The notes below the pieces were generated by a model that was given only the letters and a program-made list of their open reading frames with translations, did no database searches and was not told the DNA's origin. 7,399 bases of DNA from Candidatus Methanophagales archaeon. GTDB taxonomy: Archaea; Halobacteriota; Syntropharchaeia; Alkanophagales; Methanospirareceae. Position 1 is the stretch's first letter, and every line of letters starts with the position of its first letter. The stretch lies in assembly GCA_030621535.1 (NCBI GenBank), contig JAUXHM010000047.1:1-7399 (forward strand), in the 5' to 3' direction. A program made the translations under genes and the position numbers. Positions 1 to 6,758 of this stretch are shown piece by piece.

Positions 1-65
1 CCAATAACGACGCGGATGAGATAGCCGCAGAGTGGATCAATGACCAGGTTACTATTGGGGAATAG
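1..65 (+). CDS. C-terminal end of a cohesin-domain protein (5' truncated by window)
   Basis: The frame with codons starting at position 3 reads through 20 residues (from NNDADEIAAEW to TIGE) and stops at TAG 63-65. This tail resembles residues about 159-177 of the next protein (NITAEEIVADW...IKIG), which is the last strand region of that protein's cohesin domain. The fragment is therefore probably the end of a second, adjacent cohesin-domain protein. It stops immediately after the domain, with no Ig-like domain, Thr/Pro stalk or PGF-CTERM signal, unlike its neighbour. It may be a soluble cohesin, or one anchored from its N-terminus, which lies outside the window. The call rests on about 20 residues, so the family assignment is reasonable but not certain. 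Confidence 0.6.
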   Translation, partial: NNDADEIAAEWINDQVTIGE

Positions 66-131
66 AGAAGTCATCCGTTACAATCAATAGAAATAGACGA
101 AATGTGGGGTTGCAGCAGAGAAGACAGTAAA

Positions 132-168
132 TGCAGAGCTTTTGTGAGCTCTGCAATTTTTCTATTTT
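132..168 (+). terminator. Hairpin with T-rich tail after the upstream cohesin gene
   Basis: TGCAGAGCT at 132-140 pairs perfectly with AGCTCTGCA at 147-155 (9 bp, six-base loop TTTGTG). A T-rich run, ATTTTTCTATTTT, follows at 156-168. This is the form of an intrinsic terminator for the gene ending at 65. It ends only 7 bases before the Shine-Dalgarno of the next gene, so it could also act as a leader or attenuator element if the two cohesin genes are co-transcribed. The T-tract also contains TTTTATAC (164-171), a weak TATA-like string. Confidence 0.7.
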
Positions 169-175
169 ATACAAA

Positions 176-181
176 GGAGGT
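176..181 (+). promoter_or_regulatory. Shine-Dalgarno for the anchored cohesin gene
   Basis: GGAGGT is a strong match to the archaeal anti-SD. Thirteen bases separate it from the ATG at 195. The nearer ATGs at 182 and 185 are in another frame and meet TGA after three or two codons, and the frame of the real gene has a TGA at 183-185. The ATG at 195 is thus the only standard start in the open frame; ATT at 189 would be a better-spaced but rare alternative. Confidence 0.65.
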
Positions 182-194
182 ATGATGGATTGAG

Positions 195-1265
195 ATGGAA
201 GAGAAAGGAGTAGTTAGCAGAGGGGGCTGTAGGTTGTCAAAGGTGGGCACAGCAGTTTTTCTTCTCTTAGTGGCAATAGCGTTTGTGTCGCTCGCAGTTG
301 CGCCAGTAATGGCACAAGAAGATGTTGTTACTGTTACAGTTAATGCACCGGAGTTGGTAGTAGAAAAAGCGACTTTTGAGGTGACCATAGACGTGGATAG
401 TATAACTGATTTCAATGCCGGGTGGTTTGATCTCTATTTTGATCACAAGGTGGTGGAGGTGAAAGATGTCGAAGATGGTACATTAGGCGAGACAACAATA
501 CCTGTGGAAGACTGGAGTCACATAGATTCCGATACCATAAAAGTGTTTCTTAACGTTCCTGGGGATACTGCGGTAGGTGGTTCGGGTTATCTAGCAAAAA
601 TGACTTTCAAAGTGGAAGGAGATGAAGGCGATGAGTGCGTACTGGACATAGACAATGGGCTCTTGGGTAACATTACAGCAGAAGAGATAGTTGCCGATTG
701 GATAGATGCAACAATAAAAATAGGTAAAAAAGAAGGGGAAGATGAACAACAACCACCAGGCATAACCGCATGGGAACCTGCAGAAGATGCGGTAAGCAGT
801 ACAGAAGGCGAATCAATAACCTTTGAGATCTCCGTAGACCAGGAAGTAGATATTAGCTGGCAAATAAGTGGTATAGGAGTGCAAACAGATGAAGGCGTAA
901 CAGAAGCAGCCTATACGAACACGAGTGCAGTTGCTGGCACTTGGAACCTATCGGCAATTGCAACGAGCACAGAAACTGGCTTATCAAGTATGCACACCTG
1001 GATATGGTCCGTGACGGCTGAATCCACAGAAGCGTCTGAAGGAACACCTACACCTACACTGGCGCCCGGAGTAACTCCTACACCAACACCAAAAGCAACG
1101 CCAACGGGTCCGGCAGTAAAGGCAACGCCAACTGTAAAGCCAACGTCTACACCTAAATCGAAGGAGACAACACCGTCACCCACATCAAAAACGCCTGGAT
1201 TCGAAGTGATATTTGCAATAGCTGCGATGTCTGGGATTGCGTATATTCTGCTGAAGAGGAAATGA
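195..1265 (+). CDS. Secreted cohesin-domain surface protein with Ig-like domain and PGF-CTERM anchor
   Basis: The protein has 356 residues. Residues 1-40 form a signal peptide: a short charged start, a hydrophobic core at about 17-36, and a V-M-A cleavage site after Ala40. Residues about 43-176 look like a cohesin domain, with the pattern FNAGWFDLYFD followed by VVEVKDV, a beta-rich fold and a late TAEEIVADW segment. Residues about 188-275 form an Ig-like domain typical of methanogen/ANME surface proteins, starting WEPAED and ending TWIWSVTAE. Residues about 284-333 are a Thr/Pro-rich stalk, probably glycosylated. The C-terminus is a PGF-CTERM signal: PGF at 334-336, a hydrophobic stretch and a terminal KRK, which in archaea is processed by archaeosortase for membrane anchoring. 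The inferred role is a cell-surface receptor for dockerin-bearing partners; the dockerin-SBP gene starts 187 bases downstream. No enzymatic domain is visible. Architecture is secure; the specific partner is inferred. Confidence 0.85.
   Translation: MEEKGVVSRGGCRLSKVGTAVFLLLVAIAFVSLAVAPVMAQEDVVTVTVNAPELVVEKATFEVTIDVDSITDFNAGWFDLYFDHKVVEVKDVEDGTLGETTIPVEDWSHIDSDTIKVFLNVPGDTAVGGSGYLAKMTFKVEGDEGDECVLDIDNGLLGNITAEEIVADWIDATIKIGKKEGEDEQQPPGITAWEPAEDAVSSTEGESITFEISVDQEVDISWQISGIGVQTDEGVTEAAYTNTSAVAGTWNLSAIATSTETGLSSMHTWIWSVTAESTEASEGTPTPTLAPGVTPTPTPKATPTGPAVKATPTVKPTSTPKSKETTPSPTSKTPGFEVIFAIAAMSGIAYILLKRK
1044..1193 (+). repeat. Low-complexity Thr/Pro coding repeat (stalk)
   Basis: This segment encodes residues 284-333 of the anchored cohesin protein and is built from degenerate T-P-T-P and K-A-T-P-T units. 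The DNA string GCAACGCCAAC occurs twice, in the codons for KATPT at residues 300-304 and 309-313. Such stalks lift a domain away from the membrane or S-layer. The repeat is prone to length change by slippage. Confidence 0.7.
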
Positions 1266-1349
1266 GAAGGGGGAGCGGAGAGAGGAGATGTGAGAGGGGA
1301 GAGGAAATATAGAGGGGGATACAGAAGAAGAAATGAAAAGGGGAGAAAG
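1266..1349 (+). other. Polypurine spacer
   Basis: Between the cohesin stop codon and the hairpin leader, 76 of 84 bases on the + strand are purines (counted by hand), including runs such as GGGGGAG and GAGAGGGGAGAGG. I see no gene, T-rich terminator or convincing TATA box here; AAATATAG at 1305-1312 is the only weak TATA-like string. The biased strand might form an unusual structure or simply reflect neutral drift. Confidence 0.5.
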
Positions 1350-1371
1350 TTCATTTGGTAAAGCTTTTCTT

Positions 1372-1411
1372 AAACTCTTTTGCTTCGCAAAAGTGTTTAC
1401 GGAAAACACTT
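1372..1411 (+). promoter_or_regulatory. Leader with two overlapping, mutually exclusive hairpins
   Basis: Hairpin A: CTTTTGC (1377-1383) pairs with GCAAAAG (1387-1393) around loop TTC, extended by AAAC/GTTT (1372-1375 with 1395-1398) beyond a T-T mismatch. Hairpin B: AAGTGTTT (1391-1398) pairs with AAACACTT (1404-1411) around ACGGA. Both need 1391-1398, so only one can form at a time. The leader sits just upstream of the dockerin-SBP start, and a related leader precedes the second dockerin-SBP gene, where only the A type is well preserved. A role in post-transcriptional control or transcript stability is inferred; no known riboswitch class was recognised. Confidence 0.5.
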
Positions 1412-1430
1412 CGTGGAATAAAAAGGTTTT

Positions 1431-1439
1431 AGGAGGTGA
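1431..1439 (+). promoter_or_regulatory. Shine-Dalgarno for first dockerin-SBP
   Basis: AGGAGGTGA matches the archaeal anti-SD over nine bases. It is separated from ATG 1452 by 12 almost pure adenines. The TGA inside it (1437-1439) is an in-frame stop for the downstream gene, so no earlier start is possible. Confidence 0.8.
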
Positions 1440-1451
1440 AAAAAGAAAAAA

Positions 1452-2702
1452 ATGAAAACAAAAGTTGTATTGTTGGTGGGATTAGCACTTTGTACAATGC
1501 TGCTGGTATCTCCAGCGCTTGCAAGTGACGTGGACACTTTAGAAATTTACGGCAACGCAAATGAAGACGATACAATTGACATGCGCGACTTAACATACGT
1601 AAAGCTGATATTCTTCGGTAAGAAACCGGAGACGGAGTTAGCAGATGCGAAATACGATGGCAAAATAAACCCGCTCGATTTCATTCAGATTAAGTTGATC
1701 ATCGTAGGTAAGGAGAAGGAGCTTACGGTCATTGATGGAGCTGATAGAATCGCGACGGTAAGCAAGCCGATAGAACGATTAGTCTGCACTTTAGCACACC
1801 ATATTGAAGCGTTACGAATACTGGAGGTCTCAAAAGATATAATGGTTGGCGTGCCATCAAGCTTAGACCCCGATTTTTTCCCGGAGTTCGGTGATGTAAC
1901 AGGTGTTGGAGATATGCCTTGGAATCCTGATATTGAAATAATATTAGCTCAGGACCCGGAAGTTGTTATTCTACCATCATGTGCAGGACCATACGGTTAT
2001 ACAGCCGACGAAGAGACGAAACTACTGGAAGCTGCGGGCGTAACTGTGCTTCGTTTCTGCTTCAATCAACCAGAAACTTTTTCTAAAGAATTAGAAAAGA
2101 ATGGATATGTCTTTGGAAAAAAAGAAGAAGCTGAGGAATTCATTGACTGGCATGAGGACATTGTGAATCCAATCGAAGAGGAGACGAGTGAGTTCTCTGA
2201 TGAAGATAGACCAAAAGTGTACTGTGAATGGTTACCATATCAGAGTAGTGTGGCAGATGACGACATAATTGCAGCGGCAGGCGGTAAGGATATCTACGAA
2301 GGTCTAAATGGTGAAGTAAGTAGTGAAGATGTGCTGTATAAAGACCCGGAGATTATAATCAGACCGGTATGGCAAGGCGAAACAGGTTACGGGCTTGATC
2401 CTGGTAATACAGTGCGGTTAGAGGGAGTAAGAATGGCGATTATGGGAAGACTGTCAACAGTGGCAGCAGTAGAAGAAGGAGAAGTCTACTTAATAAGCTC
2501 TCAACTCTGGACTTATCTACCTTCCAGTGGATGCAGACCCTTTGTGGGTCTATGCTACCTGGCAAAATGGTTCCATCCCGAAGTTTTCAGTGATTTAGAA
2601 CCACAAGCGATCCATCAGGAATATCTGACAAGGTTCCAGGGTCTGGACATTGACTTAGATGAGCAGGGTGTATTCGTGTATCCACCACTGAAGGGGAGTT
2701 AA
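1452..2702 (+). CDS. Secreted dockerin-ABC substrate-binding protein fusion (iron-complex/cobalamin/heme class)
   Basis: The protein has 416 residues. Residues 1-24 are a signal peptide (cleavage A-L-A|S) without a lipobox Cys at the cleavage site. Residues about 31-87 form a complete two-repeat dockerin. Its two EF-hand-like calcium loops are N35-x-N37-x-D39...D46 and D65-x-K67-x-D69-G...D76, each followed by a KLI-type helix and a Gly. Residues about 91-400 resemble the periplasmic-binding fold of the FepB/BtuF class (Peripla_BP_2): the start DRIATVSKPIERLV, then DPEVVIL, an AAAGGKDIY segment, and DVLYKDPEIII. No C-terminal membrane segment or PGF-CTERM is present, so the dockerin is the only visible way to hold it at the cell surface, probably on the cohesin protein just upstream. 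The mature part has six Cys (112, 177, 203, 258, 361, 368). The ligand cannot be read from the sequence; the adjacent CobN-like gene suggests a tetrapyrrole, corrinoid or metal chelate. Permease and ATPase genes are not in the window. Confidence 0.88.
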   Translation: MKTKVVLLVGLALCTMLLVSPALASDVDTLEIYGNANEDDTIDMRDLTYVKLIFFGKKPETELADAKYDGKINPLDFIQIKLIIVGKEKELTVIDGADRIATVSKPIERLVCTLAHHIEALRILEVSKDIMVGVPSSLDPDFFPEFGDVTGVGDMPWNPDIEIILAQDPEVVILPSCAGPYGYTADEETKLLEAAGVTVLRFCFNQPETFSKELEKNGYVFGKKEEAEEFIDWHEDIVNPIEEETSEFSDEDRPKVYCEWLPYQSSVADDDIIAAAGGKDIYEGLNGEVSSEDVLYKDPEIIIRPVWQGETGYGLDPGNTVRLEGVRMAIMGRLSTVAAVEEGEVYLISSQLWTYLPSSGCRPFVGLCYLAKWFHPEVFSDLEPQAIHQEYLTRFQGLDIDLDEQGVFVYPPLKGS

Positions 2703-2722
2703 AACTCCCCTTTTAATTTTTT
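2691..2722 (+). terminator. Intrinsic terminator overlapping the dockerin-SBP stop codon
   Basis: AAGGGGAG (2691-2698) pairs with CTCCCCTT (2705-2712) around TTAAAA, and TTTTAATTTTTT follows at 2711-2722. The stop codon TAA (2700-2702) lies in the loop. It ends 27 bases before the CobN-like gene, so it should reduce read-through from the SBP gene into the chelatase gene. Confidence 0.85.
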
Positions 2723-2725
2723 GGA

Positions 2726-2735
2726 AAGAAGTGAT
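2726..2735 (+). promoter_or_regulatory. Imperfect Shine-Dalgarno for the CobN-like gene
   Basis: AAGAAGTGAT matches 8 of 10 positions of the ideal AGGAGGTGAT. It is separated from ATG 2750 by 14 A-rich bases. It is weaker than the sites before both SBP genes, which fits lower expression of a cytoplasmic enzyme than of binding proteins. No TATA box is obvious between the terminator and this site. Confidence 0.5.
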
Positions 2736-2749
2736 AAAAGAAGAAAAAA

Positions 2750-5700
2750 ATGAAAATCACATGTATCTCAACGGTCGCAACTCCAACCATTTTAGAGGCG
2801 ATAGATGAGTTGAAAGAAGACTTTGAATTAGATATAGATTTTAAAATATACTACCCTAACCAGATAGATGAAGAAGAGGTTGATAGTGAGACCCTAAAGG
2901 AGGATTTGCGAAGTTCTGACATCGTTTTGATTGACATAAGGGGTGGAGGAAGGTCAAGTGAAATCTCTTACGAAGCGTTAAAAGGAGAGAAAAACATCGT
3001 TTTAAACCTCGTAGGGCCCATGAGCAAGCTAATGGGGATAACAAGGCTCGGTTCTTTCTCAGGTACGAAAATCGCATCTCGAATAAGTTCTTCCACTGAA
3101 GTTGAAGTTGACAATCCGGAAGAACTGTGGCAAAAGATAGAGCGAGTTCAAAATATTGTAGAAACCGCTGGAAAAATTTTACCATTCAAATCTGTAAAAG
3201 ATGCAGGAAATTACATAAAAGCGCTCAAATATTGGAGATATGGGGGCAAGGAGAATTATTATAATCTGTTTTTATTTCTTCTCAGGGATTATCTTGGGTG
3301 TGAGCTGCCGAAGGCAAAAGAGCCAGTGGAATTCCCGGAATATGGCATCTTTCATCCTCAGTATGGATATTTCACGGACTTAGAAGAATCCATAGAGGTA
3401 TCAGATTTTGAAGAAATGCGTTCAACGATTGGCATTCTTTTCTATGGCGGAATGCACTTTGACCAAAGCGTGTCAACCGTTAAGGCGTTCATAAGCGAGT
3501 TAAAGGAATTCAATGTCATTCCTGTTTATGCTAATGGAGTCCATAATTTAAGAGCGATAAAACACTATTTTTTCAGAAATAATAAACCTCTTGTTGATGC
3601 AGTCATAAATTTGATGTGGTTCAGGATAAACGGGGGTCCTCTTGGTGGAAATCCCGCTTTAACCAAAGAATTACTGAAAGAGCTGAATGTGCCTATTTTC
3701 GCTCCTGCACCCATGCTCATGCGGGAAGTAGAAAAATGGAAAGAATCACCAACGGGTCTTTCGCCAATCGAGATTATTGCTGCTGTGATCTGGCCAGAAC
3801 TCGATGGATGTATTGAGCCCATACCTTCCTGTGGAATGCAGGATATAATAGTTGGTGGGGTGGAGGCGAAGGAAGTCGCACCGATTGACGACCGCGTTGA
3901 ACGCATTGCTGGCAGAATAAGAAATTGGCTGAGATTGAAGCAGAAGCAAAATAACGAAAAAAAAATCGCTGTTATCGTGTATGGTTATCCACCAGGTGAA
4001 GGCAATATAGGAAAAGCGGCTTATCTTGACGTTTTTCAATCTGTAAAACGTTTGTTGGAACGTTTAAAAGAGAGCGGATATGAAGTGGAGCTTCCAGAGA
4101 AAGAATTACATGATTTATTTGAGGAGAGGGCAATTGTAAATTCAGGTACCTGGTTCAGGGAAGAGGAAACGCTGGAAAATTGTTATTCTATTGATCTAAA
4201 TGATTATCTCGGATTTTTTCACGCACTACCTGAAGAGGTGCAAAACGATGTTATCGCGGATTGGGGAGAGCCTCCGGGAACGGTAATGACTGTTGATAAT
4301 AATCTCCTAATACCAGGAATCGAATTGGGTAACGTATTCTTTGGAATTCAGCCGGCAAGACCTCCGCTTGGTGAATCGGATTTAGCTAAAGCTGCTCACG
4401 ACAAAACAAAACCGCCTCATCACCAATATCTCGCATTCTATTTCTGGCTGCATGAAGTCTGGGGCGCAGATGCAGTGTTTCACGTTGGAACTCATGGTCT
4501 GGCAGAATTTATGAAGGGTAAGGAAGTAGGAATGAGTGCGAGTTGTTTCCCGGACATCTTGATTGGAAATATACCCCATCTTTACATTTACCATGTGTTG
4601 AACACGTCAGAATCAACCATAGCAAAGAGACGACTTTACGGCACGATGATCAGCTATAATTCTCCCCCTTACACCACTTCTGACCTATATGAGGACTATG
4701 TTGAGCTGCGGGATTTGATTGACGAATATCACGAAGCCGCGTTGCAAGATCCTTTGAGGAGTGAGAAGGTGAAAGTGAAGATTTTGGAGAAGGCGAAGGA
4801 ATTGAAATTTGAGGGCGCAAGCATCCCCAATATTCATCAACAACTCTGCGAGATGAAACGAAGTATCATACCAAAAGGACTGCACGTAGTTGGGCAGCGC
4901 TACGAGAAGGAAGACCTCAAGAAATTCGCCGAATTTATTCTCAGATATGACAGGGAGGGCATAAAATCACTCAACCGAATAATAGCGGAGTCAACGGGTA
5001 TTGATTATGACTTAGCATTGAGAAACAAAGAAAAATATGCCTCGGAGCTTGATAAAATAGACAAGAAATGTGCAGACCTTGTAGAATGCTGTGTTGAAGA
5101 ATCAATTGAAAGCGCTGTCAAGAAAAGCAACGCTGATAGTAAGCAAAGAAAGGATTTGAAGAAGACTTTAGCGTTTGGAATAGAAGTAGCAGAGAATTAT
5201 GCTGATAATTCAAATGAGATGAAAAGTTGCCTGCGTGGCTTGGATACAGAGTTTATCGAGCCAAGTCTTGGTGGTGATGTGGTAAGAACACCAGAAGTTC
5301 TTCCTACCGGGAGAAACATCAATCAATTTGACCCTAATAGAATACCAACCTCGACATCTTGTGAAAGAGGAGCGGAAATAGCACAGAATACGATAAAGAG
5401 ATATCTGGAAAGGGGTGGTAAATATCCTGAAAGTGTTGGTATCGTGCTATGGGGATTTGAAACGACAAAAACAGGTGGAGAGTCCATTGGGCAGATTCTT
5501 CATTATTTGGGCGTAAAAATCATCAGAGAAATGGGCTCATGGTATCCAAAATTAGAGATTATTCCCTTAGAGGAGCTTGGAAGACCCCGAATTGACTGCC
5601 TGCTCAATATCTGTGGCTTTTTCCGTGATATGTTCCCAAACCTCATTCAACTGCTGAATCAAGCAGTTACGCTTGTGACAAGTCTGGATGAACCAATAGA

Positions 5701-6538
5701 AATGAACTTTGTCAAGAAACACTCGCTTGAAAACCTTGAAACGCTGAAAGCAGAGCTTGAAAAAGGTATGATAGATGAAAAAACGGCAAATAAAATTGCT
5801 TGTGGAAGAATATACGGACCGAAGGCAGGAGAATATGGCACAAGAATGCTTCCTCTGGTCGAGGATTCCATCTGGAAAGAAGAAAAAGACCTTGCAGAAG
5901 TCTATATCCAGTCTATGAACCATTTATACGTGGAACATATTCATGCGCAGAAAAGAGATGCATTGTACAGGAAGAACCTCGCAAAAATAGATTTGGTGTC
6001 GCAAGTCAGAGATTCGCATGACTACGAAATAGTTGACCTCGACCATTACTTCGAGTTCTTTGGTGGGTTATCAAAGGCTGTAGAGACCGTTAAGGGCGAA
6101 AAAGCGGCAATGTTGATTACTGATACTACAAAAGAGGTGATAAAAACTGAAGACGTTGGAGACGTTATAGTGAGAGGGACAAGAACAAGATTGCTAAATC
6201 CGAAATGGATAGACGGAATGCTAGAGCATGCCTATCATGGAGCACAGCAAATCGCGGACCGTTTAGAAAATACACTGGGCTTGGCTGCAACTACAAATGC
6301 CGTCCCTAACTGGACATGGTCTTCTATTGCAGAACGTTTTGTATTTGACGAGGAAATGCGAAAGAGGTTAGAAGAGAACAACAAATTCGCAGCCGTTGAA
6401 ATAATGGAAAGATTATTTGAAGCGGAAAAAAGAGGATACTGGGAGGCAACAGGAGAAGAAAAGGCGAAAATGAGAACGGCATACCTTGAGATTGAGGGAC
6501 ATATAGAGGATACACAATTGGGTTCCAATAGTAAATAA
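2750..6538 (+). CDS. cobN: CobN/ChlH-family metal chelatase large subunit
   Basis: The protein has 1262 residues, the usual length for CobN (about 1,200-1,300). No signal peptide is present, so it is expected to be cytoplasmic. In order: an N-terminal alpha/beta region (1-220); a segment at about 228-365 containing GGMHF and SPTGLSPIEII; EGNIGKAAYLD at 417-427; GIQPARPP at 532-539; the family core HVGTHG at 578-583 with E586 and GKEVG at 590-594, then CFPD and later AKRRLYG; PTGRN at 852-856; TGGESIGQ; RPRIDCLLNICGFFRD; KAGEYGT at 1025-1031; and NPKWIDGMLEHAYHGA at 1150-1165. These all match the CobN/magnesium-chelatase-H family, whose members bind a tetrapyrrole and insert a metal (cobalt in CobN, magnesium in ChlH/BchH) with ATPase partners. 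No CobS/CobT or ChlI/ChlD gene is in the window, so cobalt insertion is not proven. Alternatives are chelation of another metal or metal removal from an imported tetrapyrrole. It lies 47 bases after a dockerin-SBP, behind a terminator. The family is secure; the gene symbol is a family label and the substrate is open. Confidence 0.9.
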   Translation: MKITCISTVATPTILEAIDELKEDFELDIDFKIYYPNQIDEEEVDSETLKEDLRSSDIVLIDIRGGGRSSEISYEALKGEKNIVLNLVGPMSKLMGITRLGSFSGTKIASRISSSTEVEVDNPEELWQKIERVQNIVETAGKILPFKSVKDAGNYIKALKYWRYGGKENYYNLFLFLLRDYLGCELPKAKEPVEFPEYGIFHPQYGYFTDLEESIEVSDFEEMRSTIGILFYGGMHFDQSVSTVKAFISELKEFNVIPVYANGVHNLRAIKHYFFRNNKPLVDAVINLMWFRINGGPLGGNPALTKELLKELNVPIFAPAPMLMREVEKWKESPTGLSPIEIIAAVIWPELDGCIEPIPSCGMQDIIVGGVEAKEVAPIDDRVERIAGRIRNWLRLKQKQNNEKKIAVIVYGYPPGEGNIGKAAYLDVFQSVKRLLERLKESGYEVELPEKELHDLFEERAIVNSGTWFREEETLENCYSIDLNDYLGFFHALPEEVQNDVIADWGEPPGTVMTVDNNLLIPGIELGNVFFGIQPARPPLGESDLAKAAHDKTKPPHHQYLAFYFWLHEVWGADAVFHVGTHGLAEFMKGKEVGMSASCFPDILIGNIPHLYIYHVLNTSESTIAKRRLYGTMISYNSPPYTTSDLYEDYVELRDLIDEYHEAALQDPLRSEKVKVKILEKAKELKFEGASIPNIHQQLCEMKRSIIPKGLHVVGQRYEKEDLKKFAEFILRYDREGIKSLNRIIAESTGIDYDLALRNKEKYASELDKIDKKCADLVECCVEESIESAVKKSNADSKQRKDLKKTLAFGIEVAENYADNSNEMKSCLRGLDTEFIEPSLGGDVVRTPEVLPTGRNINQFDPNRIPTSTSCERGAEIAQNTIKRYLERGGKYPESVGIVLWGFETTKTGGESIGQILHYLGVKIIREMGSWYPKLEIIPLEELGRPRIDCLLNICGFFRDMFPNLIQLLNQAVTLVTSLDEPIEMNFVKKHSLENLETLKAELEKGMIDEKTANKIACGRIYGPKAGEYGTRMLPLVEDSIWKEEKDLAEVYIQSMNHLYVEHIHAQKRDALYRKNLAKIDLVSQVRDSHDYEIVDLDHYFEFFGGLSKAVETVKGEKAAMLITDTTKEVIKTEDVGDVIVRGTRTRLLNPKWIDGMLEHAYHGAQQIADRLENTLGLAATTNAVPNWTWSSIAERFVFDEEMRKRLEENNKFAAVEIMERLFEAEKRGYWEATGEEKAKMRTAYLEIEGHIEDTQLGSNSK

Positions 6539-6605
6539 TTTGAACATCACTTGCTTGAAGATAACCTTATTAACACGAGAAGTTATACATTATACGCGCA
6601 AAATA

Positions 6606-6620
6606 GAAAAGTTTATAAAT
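6606..6620 (+). promoter_or_regulatory. Archaeal BRE/TATA promoter for second dockerin-SBP
   Basis: GAAAAG (6606-6611) followed by TTTATAAAT (6612-6620) is a good match to a BRE plus TATA box. Transcription would start about 25 bases later, near 6640-6645, giving a leader of about 200 bases before the ATG at 6842. The rest of the 303-base spacer 6539-6841 holds the duplicated hairpin leader and no gene I can support. No T-rich terminator is visible after the CobN-like gene. Confidence 0.7.
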
Positions 6621-6758
6621 AATGTCAAAATTAAAATTGTAATGTATTGCTTTAATTAAGAAGCGGATAGAATAAGATGATAAAGAATGGGTGAAAAAGA
6701 ACATAGGAAGTGAAAAAAAATGGAAAGAAGTGATAGCTCTTTTGGTAATGCGTTTTTT

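Larger units (their letters stand above)
1351..1783 (+). repeat. Duplicated module, copy 1: leader, signal peptide and dockerin
   Basis: This segment matches 6738-7173 closely at the DNA level, beginning at TTTGGTAA in the untranslated leader and running through the signal peptide and dockerin to about codon 111 of the SBP gene. The encoded parts share 97 of 111 residues (counted by hand). Past this point the two genes diverge sharply. The repeat therefore covers a regulatory leader plus a docking module, not the whole gene. Confidence 0.85.

Noticed and set aside
182..193. Tiny ORF ATG-ATG-GAT-TGA right after the GGAGGT site
   Set aside because: Two to three codons placed too close to the SD. 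It probably occurs by chance, though it may slightly affect initiation at 195.
1044..1193. Short tandem repeats as a CRISPR array or mobile element
   Set aside because: The repeats are in frame, degenerate and encode a Thr/Pro stalk; there are no spacers, terminal inverted repeats or transposase.
1351..1451. Cobalamin riboswitch in the leaders of the SBP genes
   Set aside because: The neighbourhood invites it, but I see no B12-box-like conserved sequence or multi-helix layout, and the leader is too short for that class.
2750..6538. Magnesium chelatase (chlorophyll pathway) as the specific function of the large protein
   Set aside because: The family cannot be separated into CobN and ChlH by eye, and nothing else here points to chlorophyll synthesis; only the family-level call is kept.
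2722..6735. Exact 15-base match TGGAAAGAAGTGATA at 2722-2736 and 6721-6735
   Set aside because: It contains an SD-like string in A/G-rich context and could arise by chance or from shared ribosome-site sequence; the flanks do not match.
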